Positions 37,190 to 46,961 are shown, counted from the first letter of the stretch. The stretch: DNA of 64,000 bases from Curtobacterium sp. BH-2-1-1 (GCF_001806325.1 NZ_CP017580.1:3720001-3784000), one strand, 5' to 3'. Translations and numbers: made by a program. The notes: generated by a model from the sequence alone, not told the origin.

Positions 37190-39483
37190 ACGGCGATGAT
37201 GCCAGGACCCGCCGACATCGCCCCGACGACCGTTGCGTGGTGGCGGTCGGCGAGCAGCGCGAGCGCCTCGTCGATCCGGCCGAGCGCGTGCGCGGCCGTC
37301 GCGATCGCCCGCTCGTCCGGCCGTCCGGAGGCGGCGGCCACCGCCTCGTCGAGCTGGTCGCCGACCCGGACCCAGACCGCCGTCGGCGTGGCGGACCGCG
37401 GCCCGGCCACGATGCCGTCGGCGAGCTGCGCGATCGAGGCGGCGAGGCGGTCGGCCGCACCGCGCAGGGCCGCTGGCGGGTCCTGCGGGGCCGAGCCGAG
37501 CCTCCCGGCCGCCTCGCGCGCGAAGGTCGCGGCCGCCTGCAGTGAGGCGCGCGTCCTGGCGTCGGCGCGCGCCGGCCCGCCGGTCGGGAAGCGGACCATC
37601 GGACGCAGGACGGCGTCCAGTTGGTAGGTGGCGGCGTCGACCGCGCGCGACCGGGCGCGCAGGTCACGCCGGGCGCGGTCCGCCTCCGCCGTGTCGGCCG
37701 CGTCCGCCTCGTCGTCGTCCTCGACCCCCACCAGCGCGAGCACGAACGCGCGGACGGCGACCAGCTGCCGGCGCACCGCGCGCCGGATGACGGCACGGGT
37801 GGCGATCGGGAAGACGACCGCGCTGACGAGCACCGCGACCGCGGCACCGAGCAGGTTCTCGGCGAGCCGCATCGGGATGAGGGCGTCCGTGAAGGTGCCG
37901 GAGAACGCGTACACCTGGCAGAGGACGACCACGAGGCACGCGGCCCAGACCGAGTACACGCCGCCGAAGCCGTACGTGCCGACGGCGAGCAGGACGCACA
38001 CGAGCACGATCGTCACCCACGGGTGCGTCGTGCCGAGCAGGTGCACGAGGACGATCCCCACCGCTCCCCCGACGACCGTCCCGACGCCGCGGTGGAGGCC
38101 CTTCCGGATCCGCTCGTGCGTGGTGTTCGTGCCGGCGAGGACGATCATCACACCGATGACACCCCAGTAGAACCGGCTCCCGTCGAGCAGGAGGGCGAGC
38201 GGTTCGACGATCGCGACGGCGATGGCGGCGTGGACGGCGGTCCGGAGCGACGCGGTGAGGTGCCAGCGGCGCCACGGGCCCTCGGCGACGGCGTCCGCGA
38301 CGACCGGCACGGCTCCGGCCGGGCGCCCGCCGGCGAGGATCACCGGCGTGGCGAAGGGCACACCGGCACCGTGGCGGGGCAGCTCGTCACGGAGCTCGCG
38401 CCACCGGAGTCCGGCGGACCGCAGGTCGGTGAACTCGGCAGCCATGCGGCGGACGAGCGCGGTCGTCCGGGATCCGTCGTCGGCCGCCGAGGCCGTGATC
38501 CCGTAGCGGGCGAGGAGGGTGTGCGCTGCCTCCTGGCCGTGGCTGCCGCCGTGTCGGAGGACGAGCGTGACGGCCCGGAGCGCGGCGTGCCGGACGTCCG
38601 ACGGCGCGCCCTGCTCGACCAGTGCCCCGGCCGCGCGGCCGAGCTCGTCGATCGCGAAGTGCGTGTCGAACACCAGGCGGTGCAGTTCCTCGGCGGTGGT
38701 GTCGGCGTCGACCCCGCTCGCGGCGAGCATGCCGTCGACCGTCAGGGCGATCTCGTGGTACCGGTCACGAGCGCGTCCGAGCCGGCGGAGGGCACGGCGG
38801 CGGGCGCGCTGGTCGTCCGCGGCGGCGCCGACGGCTCCGGCGGCCAGGACCGCGGCGGCTGCCTCGAGCCCGTCGGACCCCCGGGCGACGAACCCGCGAC
38901 GGGTCCGGAGCAGCGCCCGGTGCGGATCCGGCCGGAACAGGAGGCGGACGACGATCGTCACGGCGAGGGAGCCCGCGACGACGAGCCCGAGCGGGACGAC
39001 GCTCGTCTCGGGCAGGGGCAGCAGGAGTCCGCAGAGGTACCCGGCGAACCCGACGATCGCCGCGTCCGCCGCCCACACGCCCCACGAGGCCGCCGCGAAC
39101 TGCACGAACAGCAGCACCACGATGAGGACGAGTTCGAGGAGCCGGAACGGCTGCAGGGCGATGCTCCCGGCGAGTGCGACGACGAACGGCACGAGGACCG
39201 CGCCGGTGCGCGCGGCGGTCCGGCCCGTGCTCGGGTCGACGATGACCAGGCAGGTGATGAAGGCCGGCATCGCGCCGATCATCACGCCGAGGATCGCCGG
39301 CAGGCCGAACGCCGTGGCGATCGCGTACCCGACGGCCATGCCGGCCGGGACGGCGACGAGGGTGCGGAGGGCACCGTCGGTCTTCACGAGCCCCGGGTCG
39401 AGTGCGAGGGCACGGTCCGTCAGTCGCTGGGTGCGGGTCCGTCGCCGCGGGGCGGTCCGGTTCGTGGTCTCGGTCCTCGGCAC
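37186..39483 (-). CDS. FUSC-family aromatic-acid/efflux-type membrane protein
   Basis: A 765-residue integral membrane protein with two bundles of about five to six helices (residues about 35-185 and about 390-540), each followed by a soluble helical part; the second has RFYWGVIGVMIVLAGTNTTHERIRKGLHRGVGTVVGG, the fusaric-acid-resistance/YccS signature. Such proteins export aromatic acids or unknown amphiphiles. The GTG at 39483 is preceded by CAGGAGG. First gene of a leftward chain FUSC-dinB-helicase joined by 4-bp overlaps. Confidence 0.85.
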   Translation of the reverse strand: MPRTETTNRTAPRRRTRTQRLTDRALALDPGLVKTDGALRTLVAVPAGMAVGYAIATAFGLPAILGVMIGAMPAFITCLVIVDPSTGRTAARTGAVLVPFVVALAGSIALQPFRLLELVLIVVLLFVQFAAASWGVWAADAAIVGFAGYLCGLLLPLPETSVVPLGLVVAGSLAVTIVVRLLFRPDPHRALLRTRRGFVARGSDGLEAAAAVLAAGAVGAAADDQRARRRALRRLGRARDRYHEIALTVDGMLAASGVDADTTAEELHRLVFDTHFAIDELGRAAGALVEQGAPSDVRHAALRAVTLVLRHGGSHGQEAAHTLLARYGITASAADDGSRTTALVRRMAAEFTDLRSAGLRWRELRDELPRHGAGVPFATPVILAGGRPAGAVPVVADAVAEGPWRRWHLTASLRTAVHAAIAVAIVEPLALLLDGSRFYWGVIGVMIVLAGTNTTHERIRKGLHRGVGTVVGGAVGIVLVHLLGTTHPWVTIVLVCVLLAVGTYGFGGVYSVWAACLVVVLCQVYAFSGTFTDALIPMRLAENLLGAAVAVLVSAVVFPIATRAVIRRAVRRQLVAVRAFVLALVGVEDDDEADAADTAEADRARRDLRARSRAVDAATYQLDAVLRPMVRFPTGGPARADARTRASLQAAATFAREAAGRLGSAPQDPPAALRGAADRLAASIAQLADGIVAGPRSATPTAVWVRVGDQLDEAVAAASGRPDERAIATAAHALGRIDEALALLADRHHATVVGAMSAGPGIIAV

Positions 39484-39555
39484 GCTCCGGCCGCCTCCTG
39501 TTCGCTGGGGAGGCCAATGGTACCGCAAGCGAACTAGTTGGGGCGCGCGGCGGTG

Positions 39556-40713
39556 CTACGGTGCGAGCGGCCCCAGCACCGACGCCGCGATCGTCCGCGC
39601 CGCCGAGTCCCGCGACGACGGGTGGTACTGGCCCGCCCGGACGTCCCGGGCCAGGCGCGCGAGCTCGCCACCGGCCCGGTAGGCGCCACCGCCCACGACC
39701 CGCATCGCCTCGTCCACGACGTGCTGCGCCGCGTCGACCGCCCGGGCCTTCGTCCCGACGAGCAACGGGAACCACCGCGGCCCGAGGTCGTCGAGCTCGT
39801 CGACAGACCGGGCGAGCGAGGTCACCTGCAGCTCGATCGCGTCGACCGTCCCGCGCATGTCCGCGATCGCCCGGCGCACGTCCGGGTCCGCGGACCGCGG
39901 TGTCCCGTCGAGTGCCGTGCGCGACCGCACCGCCGACACCGCGAGTGACGCCGCACGGGCGGCGATCCCGACGTACACCGACGCCACGAGCAGCTCGAAC
40001 GCCGCGAAGACGCCGAACACGAGCGGGTCATGGTTCGGCCCGACCGGCAGGGTCCGCACGATCCGGTCCGTCGGCACGTGCACGCCGTGCAGCTTCGTCG
40101 TACGACTCTGCGTCGCCCGCATCCCGAGGGTGTCCCAGTCGTCGAGGTGCTCGACGTCGCCGTCGGACCGCAGCACGAAACCGTGCACGAGCCGCGGCTC
40201 CGGCCCGGACCCGTCCTTGCCGAACACGCTCAGCACGTCCCACGCCGGGGCCAGCGAGGTGAAGACCTTCGTCCCCGTGAAGCGGTAGCCGCCGTCGCCG
40301 TCCGGCTCCGCCGTCGTCAACGAGTCGAAGAGGACGGCGTCGTTGCCCGGCTCGCTCACACCGAACGCGAGCAAGTGGTCGTCCGCCGCGTGGTCGGTGA
40401 CGGCCTGGAGGAACGACCCACCCCGCGCAGTGACGGCGCGCGCCGCCTGCACCCAGACCTGGTGCATCCCGAGCCCCAGCGCCGTCGCCGGTGCGGCTTC
40501 CGCGAGCCGCCGCTGCACCGCGGTCGTCGCGGCGAGCCCCAGTCCGGCACCGCCGCGTTCGACGGGCACCCCGAGCCGCAGGTAGCCGGCCGCCCGGAGT
40601 TCGTCGAGGTCCTCGGTGCAGAACGCGTTCGCGGCGTCGTAGCCGGGGGCGCGGGCGGCGATGCGCTCCAGCAGCTCGTCGCCCAGCACCGCCGCGGGGT
40701 TGGCCTTCGTCAT
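39556..40713 (-). CDS. acyl-CoA dehydrogenase-family flavoprotein
   Basis: A 385-residue ACAD-fold protein: N-terminal helices, FGVSEPGNDAVLFDSL (FAD-binding loop, a variant of xEPxxGSD), YRFTGTKVFTSLAPAWDVL, WDTLGMRATQSRTTKL, and C-terminal VVGGGAYRAGGELARLARDVRAG. The catalytic glutamate of true dehydrogenases is not identifiable, so it may be a DszC/flavin-dependent monooxygenase-like member. Substrate unknown. It diverges from the SGNH hydrolase with only 11 bp between starts. Confidence 0.8.
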   Translation of the reverse strand: MTKANPAAVLGDELLERIAARAPGYDAANAFCTEDLDELRAAGYLRLGVPVERGGAGLGLAATTAVQRRLAEAAPATALGLGMHQVWVQAARAVTARGGSFLQAVTDHAADDHLLAFGVSEPGNDAVLFDSLTTAEPDGDGGYRFTGTKVFTSLAPAWDVLSVFGKDGSGPEPRLVHGFVLRSDGDVEHLDDWDTLGMRATQSRTTKLHGVHVPTDRIVRTLPVGPNHDPLVFGVFAAFELLVASVYVGIAARAASLAVSAVRSRTALDGTPRSADPDVRRAIADMRGTVDAIELQVTSLARSVDELDDLGPRWFPLLVGTKARAVDAAQHVVDEAMRVVGGGAYRAGGELARLARDVRAGQYHPSSRDSAARTIAASVLGPLAP

Positions 40714-40724
40714 GCCACGAGACT

Positions 40725-41531
40725 ATGGTCCGAGGAGTGTCAGCTCGTCATCCGTGGTCCAGGTACGTCGCGATCGGTGACTCGTTCACCGAGGGGATCG
40801 GCGACCCCGACCCCACCGTCCCCGGCGGGAACCGTGGCTGGGCGGACCGGGTGGCCGAGGTCCTGGCGAACCAGTCCGAGGACTTCGCCTACGCCAACCT
40901 GGCGATCCGCGGGCGACTCCTGCAGCAGATCATCGACGAGCAGGTCGAACCGGCCCTCGCCCTCCGTCCCGACCTCGTCACGGTGTCGGCGGGTGGCAAC
41001 GACATCATCCGGCCGGGCTCCGACCCCGACGAGCTCGCCGAGCGTGTGGACGCGATGGTGTCCCGGCTGCGGAGCGACGGCGCGACCGTGGTGCTCTTCA
41101 CCGGTCCGGACGTCGGCATGACCCCGGTGCTCGGGATGGTCCGCGGCAAGACGGCGATCTACAACGAGAACCTGCACGCCATCGCGCTGAAGCACGGCGC
41201 CCTCGTCGCGAACATGTGGGCGCTCCGGGTCCTCCGCGACCCGAGGATGTGGGCTCCGGACCGGCTGCACCACTCCCAGATGGGCCACGCGACCGTCGCC
41301 GCCGCGGTGCTGGACGCGCTCGGCGTCGAGCACGGGCTCGAACCGTTCAACCCCGAGCCGCTCGAGGCCCGTCCGTGGCGGGAGGCCCGCGCCGAGGACC
41401 TCGGCTGGGCGCGCGAGTACCTCGTGCCGTGGGTGGTCCGGCGGATCAGGCACACGTCCTCGGGCGACGGCGTGACCCCGAAGCGACCCGAGCTGCAGGA
41501 CGTCGTCGAGCACAAGTCCGACACCCCGTAG
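40725..41531 (+). CDS. SGNH/GDSL-family hydrolase
   Basis: A 268-residue esterase-like protein with all four blocks: YVAIGDSFTEGIGD (nucleophile Ser), NLAIRGRLLQQI (Gly), VTVSAGGNDII (Asn) and DRLHHSQMGH (Asp-x-x-His). No signal peptide, so it is likely cytosolic. ATG at 40725 chosen; an in-frame GTG at 40737 is possible but leaves no room for the GAGGA site. It ends 7 bp from the opposing beta-lactamase-like gene. Confidence 0.88.
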   Translation: MVRGVSARHPWSRYVAIGDSFTEGIGDPDPTVPGGNRGWADRVAEVLANQSEDFAYANLAIRGRLLQQIIDEQVEPALALRPDLVTVSAGGNDIIRPGSDPDELAERVDAMVSRLRSDGATVVLFTGPDVGMTPVLGMVRGKTAIYNENLHAIALKHGALVANMWALRVLRDPRMWAPDRLHHSQMGHATVAAAVLDALGVEHGLEPFNPEPLEARPWREARAEDLGWAREYLVPWVVRRIRHTSSGDGVTPKRPELQDVVEHKSDTP

Positions 41532-41538
41532 CGCTCGA

Positions 41539-42906
41539 TCAGTCGGCGGGGCGGCGCAGGGTCAGCGGACCGTCGTGCAGCGGCTCGGTGGCCCACGACG
41601 CGGTGGCGGTCCCGGCCGCGAGGTCGATGCGCACGTGCGCGAGGTGCGGCGTCTCCACGAACCGGACATCGACGAGCACGGTGCCGTCCGGTGCGACCGC
41701 ACCGCTCGCGGCGAGGGGACCGTCGACCGCCCACTCCCCCTCGCCGACCGGTACCGAGAGCGTCCCGCCGTCGACCTCGAGGGCCGCGCGCCACCGGTCG
41801 CCGTCGCGCGTGAAGCCGATCCGGTCGATGTCGTCACCGCGGAACGGACCGGCACCGAGGTCGGGGAGGCGACCGCCCTGCACCGGGGGCAGTCCCAGGG
41901 AGGCGAGCCGCGCCTCCAGGTCCGCATCCGCGGCCGCGTCGAGGTCCGCAGCGTCGACGGCGGGCAGGAGGTGCTGCCAGGCCGCGTCGAGGACAGCCTG
42001 CATGTCGAGGCTCTGGCCGGTGAGCGCGAGGACGACGTCCTGCTCCGGCAGGACGACGCAGAACTGGCCGTAGGCGCCGTCGCCGCGGAAGCCGTGGCGG
42101 GCCATCCAGAACTGGAAGCCGTAGCCCTGCGACCAGTCCGGGTTGCCCTCGTCGGGGTTCGCCACCTGCGTGCTCGTGGCGGCGGCGACCCAGTCCTCGT
42201 CGAGGATCCGCTCGCCCGCCCACACGCCGCGCTGCAGGTACAGCTGGCCGAGCGCGGCGATCGCCGACGTCGGGGCGTAGCACCCGCTGAACCCGAGCTC
42301 AGCGCCGGTCTCGTCCCGGCGCCACGCCAGGTCGTCGATGCCGAGCGGGTCGAGCAGCCGCGGGCGCAGGTAGTCGACCAGGGTGCCGCCGCTGACCCGC
42401 CGGACGATGGCGGCGAGCGTGTAGGTGCACGGCTGGTTGTACGCGAAGACGGTGCCGGGCTCCTCGTCGGGCGGCGTGAGCAGGAACCCGCGGACGAGGT
42501 TCTCCGGATCGGCGGAGCGGGCGCGGTCGAGGGCTTCCTCTCGGTGGCCGCTCGCCATCGCGAGCAGGTGCCGGACGCGGATGCGGCGGCTGCGTTCGTC
42601 GGTGATCTCGGCGTCGAGCTCCGGGAAGTACGAGAGGGCGGTGGCGTCGAGGTCGATGAGCCCCTCGCGGACGGCGATCCCGACGGCGGCGGCGGTGAAG
42701 CTCTTGCTGAGGGAGTAGAGCAGGTGGACGCGGTCCTCGGCGTAGGGCTGCCACCAGCCCTGGGCGGCCACCAGACCGTGGCGGAGCAGCACGATGCTGT
42801 GCGGTTCGACGTCGGGCGTCGACTCGAGGGCGTCGAGGAACCGGGCGAGGCCACGGGCGTCGATGCCGAGGGCGGACGGGGTGGACCGGGGGAACGTCGT
42901 CGTCAC
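41539..42906 (-). CDS. beta-lactamase-family serine hydrolase
   Basis: A 455-residue class C beta-lactamase/esterase-type protein: SxxK in LLYSLSKSFTAAA near residue 67, YxN in FAYNQPCTYTL near 160, and a late domain of beta strands (GDRWRAALEVDGGTLSVPV). No signal peptide, so more likely a cytosolic esterase or peptidase than a resistance enzyme. GTG at 42906. Confidence 0.85.
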   Translation of the reverse strand: MTTTFPRSTPSALGIDARGLARFLDALESTPDVEPHSIVLLRHGLVAAQGWWQPYAEDRVHLLYSLSKSFTAAAVGIAVREGLIDLDATALSYFPELDAEITDERSRRIRVRHLLAMASGHREEALDRARSADPENLVRGFLLTPPDEEPGTVFAYNQPCTYTLAAIVRRVSGGTLVDYLRPRLLDPLGIDDLAWRRDETGAELGFSGCYAPTSAIAALGQLYLQRGVWAGERILDEDWVAAATSTQVANPDEGNPDWSQGYGFQFWMARHGFRGDGAYGQFCVVLPEQDVVLALTGQSLDMQAVLDAAWQHLLPAVDAADLDAAADADLEARLASLGLPPVQGGRLPDLGAGPFRGDDIDRIGFTRDGDRWRAALEVDGGTLSVPVGEGEWAVDGPLAASGAVAPDGTVLVDVRFVETPHLAHVRIDLAAGTATASWATEPLHDGPLTLRRPAD

Positions 42907-43076
42907 CCGTCCGACACTACGTCGCCGCGGGTCGTCACGCGCAGCGCTTCGGTCCGTGTCCTCGTCGGTCTGTCTGAGAGTCACGGCATCTGCGTCACGG
43001 GTGCCGTCCACCGGCGCACGCCAGGATCGATCGGCAGCAGCACAGCACGGACGGCACGACGGCACGAGGGGGTCCG

Positions 43077-44399
43077 ATGACGACGGCGGACCACCCGCGG
43101 AGACGGCCGACCACGGCGGTCTGGGCGCTCCTCGTCGCCGTCGCCACCGGCCTGCTCGCGTGGGTCCGCATCGGGAGCCCGGCCCGCGGCGTCGCCTGGG
43201 CGGAGGACTCCGGGCGCTTCCTCACCGACCGGCTCGCCCTCGGCCCGGTCCGCTCGGTGTGGCACCCGTACGACGGCTACCTGCACGTCCTGCCCCGGCT
43301 GGTGGTCGACGCCGCCGTCGCGCTCGGGCGGATCGACCTGTACGCGCTGTCCGTCTCGGCGATGTCGTGCGCGGCCCTCGGCGCGGTGTGCGGAACCGTC
43401 TTCGTCCTGGCGCGCGGCGTGGTGCGGGCCTGGCCGCTCCGGGTGCTCCTCGCGGCCGTCCCCGCCCTCGTCCCGCTGGCGCCCGTCGAGATCGCCGGGA
43501 CCGCGGCGAACCTGCACTGGTACCTGCTGTTCGCGGCACCGTGGCTGCTCGCCCACCGTCCGCGGAGCTGGTGGTCGTCCGCGTGGACCGCCGTCGCGGT
43601 GGCGGTCGTGACCACGAGCGAGATCCAGGCCGCCGTGTTCCTGCCGCTCCTGCTGCTGGGCCGTCGGCAGCGTCGGGTCATCCCCGTCGCAGCAGTCGCC
43701 CTGCTCGGTGTCGCGGCACAGGTCACGGCAGCGCTGACGCACCCCCGTTCCGCCACGCACCGGGGTGGCATCACCTCGTTCCGGGACATGACCGCCGGGT
43801 TCGTCGCCCAGGTCGTCGGCGGCAGCGGGAACGCCGACGTCCGTGCGGTCGGAGCGTCCGTCTCCGCGCACGGCTGGTGGGTCGTCACCGTGCCGGCCGT
43901 GCTCCTCGTGGTGGCGGTCGTGGCCGCCCTCGTCCTGGCGGACTGGCGGACCCGGTGGATGCTCCTCGCCGTGAGCGTCGGCGCCGGCGTCGTCTGGTAC
44001 GCGGCGCTCATCGTGAACCGGACGCCCGGCACGACGTGGTCCTCGTTCACCCCGGCGGCGTGGGCGGGCACGGCGCCCCTGCGGTACGCGGCCGCGTCGT
44101 CGATGTTCCTGACCGCGGCGGTCGTCCTCGCCGCCGACGTGTTCCTCGCCCGCGCACGGTGGTCGTGGCGGGCAGCGGGCGCTGTGCTGGTCGTCGCCTC
44201 GGTCGTCGCGTTCGTGGCCGAGGCCGGGGCGGTGCCGCTCCGCGAGCACGGGCCGCAGTGGTCCGCCGAGATCGAGCACCGAGCGTCGTACTGCGCGGCG
44301 CACCCGGGCGACACCGTCCGGGTCGGCGCGATGCCCAGGATCGCGGGGTGGGACGCGACCGTCCCGTGCGCGATGGTCGAGCGCGCCGTCGGCCGGTGA
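43077..44399 (+). CDS. polytopic membrane protein, GT-C-like
   Basis: 440 residues with about ten hydrophobic segments spread evenly, starting TTAVWALLVAVATGLLAW. VAWAEDSGRFL after the first helix carries acidic residues at the outer face, and DGYLHVLPRLVVD follows; such a loop resembles the DxD-type acidic site of GT-C glycosyltransferases, so a lipid-linked sugar transferase is possible, not shown. A C-terminal soluble piece has two Cys (YCAAHPGD, VPCAMVE). Good site GAGGGGG before the ATG. Confidence 0.7.
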   Translation: MTTADHPRRRPTTAVWALLVAVATGLLAWVRIGSPARGVAWAEDSGRFLTDRLALGPVRSVWHPYDGYLHVLPRLVVDAAVALGRIDLYALSVSAMSCAALGAVCGTVFVLARGVVRAWPLRVLLAAVPALVPLAPVEIAGTAANLHWYLLFAAPWLLAHRPRSWWSSAWTAVAVAVVTTSEIQAAVFLPLLLLGRRQRRVIPVAAVALLGVAAQVTAALTHPRSATHRGGITSFRDMTAGFVAQVVGGSGNADVRAVGASVSAHGWWVVTVPAVLLVVAVVAALVLADWRTRWMLLAVSVGAGVVWYAALIVNRTPGTTWSSFTPAAWAGTAPLRYAAASSMFLTAAVVLAADVFLARARWSWRAAGAVLVVASVVAFVAEAGAVPLREHGPQWSAEIEHRASYCAAHPGDTVRVGAMPRIAGWDATVPCAMVERAVGR

Positions 44400-44403
44400 G
44401 GGC

Positions 44404-45078
44404 TCAGGCGCCCCGGCCCGCGCCGGCCGGGTCGCCGGGCGGCGGGCTGCCCGGGTCGCGGGGCAGTGGGCTGGCCGGGTCGCGGGGCGGCGGGCTGGCC
44501 GGGTCGCGGGGCAGTGGCACGGTGCCGGGGGTCGGGTCGGTCGCCAGGCGGGCGTGGGTCTCGACGTCGAAGCGGTCGTCGCCGTAGCGGAGCTTCTCGC
44601 GTTCCACTCCCTCGGCGCGGAACCCCGCCCGGGTCGCGACCGCGCACGACGCCGGGTTGTTCGTGCGGTGCCCGAGTTCGAGGCGGTGCAGGCCGAGGGC
44701 GAAGGCGTCCTCGGCGGCGGCGGCGAGTGCGCGGGTCGCCAGGCCCCGGCCGCGGGCCTCCGGTCTGAGCCAGTACGAGATCCAGGCGGTGCCGTGGGTG
44801 TGCTCGATGGCCGTCACCCCGACGCAGCCGACGACGCGGGCACCGGCGCCGCCCGACCCGTCCGCGAAGTCCGCGACGTCCGCGACGTCCGCGACGATCG
44901 CCCAGTACCGGGCGTGCCCGTCGAACCGGTACGTCGCCCCGATGAACGCCTCCGCCGCCGCGACGTCGTCGAACCGCACACCGCCGAACTGGCGCGCGAG
45001 CTCCGGGTCCGCCGACGCCGCCAGCAGCACCGGCGCGTCGGACGACCGCCACGGGCGCACGGAGGCCGGCACCGTCAC
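44404..45078 (-). CDS. GNAT-family N-acetyltransferase
   Basis: 224 residues of RimJ/RimL type: SVRPWRSSDAPVLLAA, RYWAIV, GCVGVTAIEHTHGTAWISYWL, acetyl-CoA loop RPEARGRGLATRALAAAAEDAF, and LELGHRTNNPASCAVATRAGFRAEGVEREKL. The short ADVADVADF segment and a Pro-rich repeated C-tail (RDPASPxP) are low-complexity additions from tandem repeats. The GTG overlaps the carboxypeptidase stop by 4 bp. Substrate unknown: protein N-termini or a small amine. Confidence 0.85.
   Translation of the reverse strand: MTVPASVRPWRSSDAPVLLAASADPELARQFGGVRFDDVAAAEAFIGATYRFDGHARYWAIVADVADVADFADGSGGAGARVVGCVGVTAIEHTHGTAWISYWLRPEARGRGLATRALAAAAEDAFALGLHRLELGHRTNNPASCAVATRAGFRAEGVEREKLRYGDDRFDVETHARLATDPTPGTVPLPRDPASPPPRDPASPLPRDPGSPPPGDPAGAGRGA
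44427..44515. repeat. 24-bp tandem repeat in the acetyltransferase 3' end
   Basis: Three to four imperfect copies of a unit around GGGCTGGCCGGGTCGCGGGG, in frame, coding Pro-rich RDPASPxP repeats at the C-terminus. Confidence 0.75.
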
Positions 45079-46307
45079 GCGCCCTGGAACGGGTTCGTCC
45101 AGCGCCACCACACGCCCGGGTCGTCGATCGGCCGCTCGAGCACGAGCGGCACCGTCACCGGGTCGTGGTCCGTGATGGTGAACCGCACCGTGCCGACGCG
45201 CTCCCCCTTCGTGCCGAGGGTGATCTGCTCGAGCTTCGTCCTCGCGGACACCTTCGTCCGCCCCCACACGAGCACCTCGGCCGCGGACCGCGACACCGCG
45301 TCCGCCTCGTCCTGCCACGGCGTCGAGAACGTGCCGAAGGTCTGCCCGGCGTGGGTGAGCGTGACGACCTGGAAGTTGTCGGCGACCGACCGGAGCAGCC
45401 GCTGGACGTCGACGTCGAGCGAGTCGTGGTCGACGCCGCCGAGCATCGCGCCGACGACCGTGACCTCCTTGCCACCGCGCTCGTACGTCGCCGCGAAGAG
45501 CAGGCACGCGCCGGCCTCGTCGAGCGTGCCGGTCTTGATGCCCTCGACACCGTCGAGCCCGAGCAGCTTGTTCGAGTTCTCGATCGCGCCGGCGCCGGGC
45601 ACCGTGACCTGCTTCGTGCCGACGACCTCCTTCACCACCGGGTTCGCGAGGGCGAGCTGCCCGAGTTCGACGAGGTCGGTGGCCGTCGAGGTGTTGTGCG
45701 CGTCGAGGCCGGTCGGCTCCTGGATCGTGGTGTGGTCGAGTCCGTGCTCGTCGAGCCACTCGTCCGCCGCCTGGCGGTAGGCGTCCATCGACCCGAAGGC
45801 CCAGAGCGCCAGCGACCCGGCGTAGTTGTTCGCCGACTTCATGAGCATGACCTGGAGCGTCTGGTACTCCGACAGCTGGAGGCCGGCGGGCATCGGCGCG
45901 ACCTCGCCGTTCACCGCGAGGTACTTCGCGTACAGCGCCTGCATCCCGGGGCTGAAGGTGATCGTCGGGCCGGACTCCCCCGGCCGCAGCGGCTTCTCGT
46001 CGAGCACGACGAGCGCGGTGACGACCTTCGAGATGCTCGCGATCGACCGGGGCTTCGTGTCCCCGCTCGTGCGCAGGCTCTCGGGGAAGTCGGTGGCCTC
46101 GACCGCGGTGGCGCCGTAGCCGGGGAACGTCAGGTCCGGCACCGACGACGTGGGCGCGGAGTACGTCGTGGTCGAGGCGCTCGCCGGGGCGAACGGCACG
46201 ACCGCTGCGGCCACGAGGTAGCCGACCGCCAGCACGAGCACGGCGACGACCGAGATGGTCACCGGCCTCCGGACGGCGGAACGGGGGCGGCGGACGACTC
46301 GTGACAC
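45075..46307 (-). CDS. D-alanyl-D-alanine carboxypeptidase
   Basis: A 410-residue penicillin-binding protein of the S11 (PBP5-like) group that trims the terminal D-Ala from stem peptides. N-terminal basic stretch and membrane anchor (TISVVAVLVLAVGYLVAAAVV), then SxxK in IASISKVVTALVV, SxN in LMKSANNYAGSLALW and KTG in GIKTGTLDEAG. A beta-rich C-terminal domain ends WWRWTNPFQGA. GTG start. Translationally coupled to the acetyltransferase. Confidence 0.9.
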   Translation of the reverse strand: MSRVVRRPRSAVRRPVTISVVAVLVLAVGYLVAAAVVPFAPASASTTTYSAPTSSVPDLTFPGYGATAVEATDFPESLRTSGDTKPRSIASISKVVTALVVLDEKPLRPGESGPTITFSPGMQALYAKYLAVNGEVAPMPAGLQLSEYQTLQVMLMKSANNYAGSLALWAFGSMDAYRQAADEWLDEHGLDHTTIQEPTGLDAHNTSTATDLVELGQLALANPVVKEVVGTKQVTVPGAGAIENSNKLLGLDGVEGIKTGTLDEAGACLLFAATYERGGKEVTVVGAMLGGVDHDSLDVDVQRLLRSVADNFQVVTLTHAGQTFGTFSTPWQDEADAVSRSAAEVLVWGRTKVSARTKLEQITLGTKGERVGTVRFTITDHDPVTVPLVLERPIDDPGVWWRWTNPFQGA

Positions 46308-46322
46308 GGGAACCGAGCGTAC

Positions 46323-46339
46323 CGGGGGCGGGTCCCCCG
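46323..46339 (-). terminator. short GC hairpin after the DUF1097 gene
   Basis: CGGGGG and CCCCCG around CGGGT, 17 bp beyond the DUF1097 stop on the minus strand. Weak; no T-run. Confidence 0.4.
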
Positions 46340-46355
46340 TGGCTGCGAGGACGCG

Positions 46356-46961
46356 CTAGGCGCGCGTCGGTGCGGGGTCGGACTGGAGGCGCGGCTCGCC
46401 CCCGCCGGCAGCCGTCGCGTCCGACGGGACGCCGGCCCCACCGCCGTCGGGTCCCGTCGGGCGCGCGAAGGTCCACCTCCGCGACAGGTACGCGAAGACG
46501 GGGCCTGCGGCGTTCATCACCACGACGGACACCCACGCTGCCCACACGTTGCCCGGTGCGAAGCCGAAGCCGCCGAAGTACGTCGCGAAGAAGGACGCGA
46601 ACCCGAGGAACATCCCGGGGACCAGCGCGAACGCACGGACCCGGCCGGTGCACATCAGCGCGGTGTTGCACACGAGGATCACGACGCCGAGCACGACGTT
46701 CCGGGCGAACTGCCCGTCGCCGAGGAGCGTGCCGATCCGCTGGTCGACGAGCACGATGACGAGGGCGAACGTCGACCCCACCGGCATCGTCGCCCAGAGC
46801 CGGGTGGCGTTCCGGAGCGTGGGCTTCGGCCCGAGCAGGAACATCCCCGCCCAGCTGATGAAGATCGCCCAGGTGGGCAGGTTCAGCGCTGTGCCCCCGA
46901 TGAACGCGGTGGCACCGGCCAGGACGGAGGCGACGATCTCGTGCGGGATCCGTTCACGCAT
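46356..46961 (-). CDS. DUF1097 membrane protein
   Basis: 201 residues, four to five hydrophobic helices: VASVLAGATAFIGGTALNL, FISWAGMFLLG, ARNVVLGVVILVCNTALM, FALVPGMFLGFASFFATYFGG and VWAAWVSVVVMNAAG, with the FGG/FGFAPGN loops typical of DUF1097. The hydrophilic tail ends inside an R1 half-site (46385-46394). It overlaps the amidohydrolase end by 8 bp, so it may import or export that pathway's substrate; DUF1097 has no firmly assigned function. Confidence 0.8.
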   Translation of the reverse strand: MRERIPHEIVASVLAGATAFIGGTALNLPTWAIFISWAGMFLLGPKPTLRNATRLWATMPVGSTFALVIVLVDQRIGTLLGDGQFARNVVLGVVILVCNTALMCTGRVRAFALVPGMFLGFASFFATYFGGFGFAPGNVWAAWVSVVVMNAAGPVFAYLSRRWTFARPTGPDGGGAGVPSDATAAGGGEPRLQSDPAPTRA

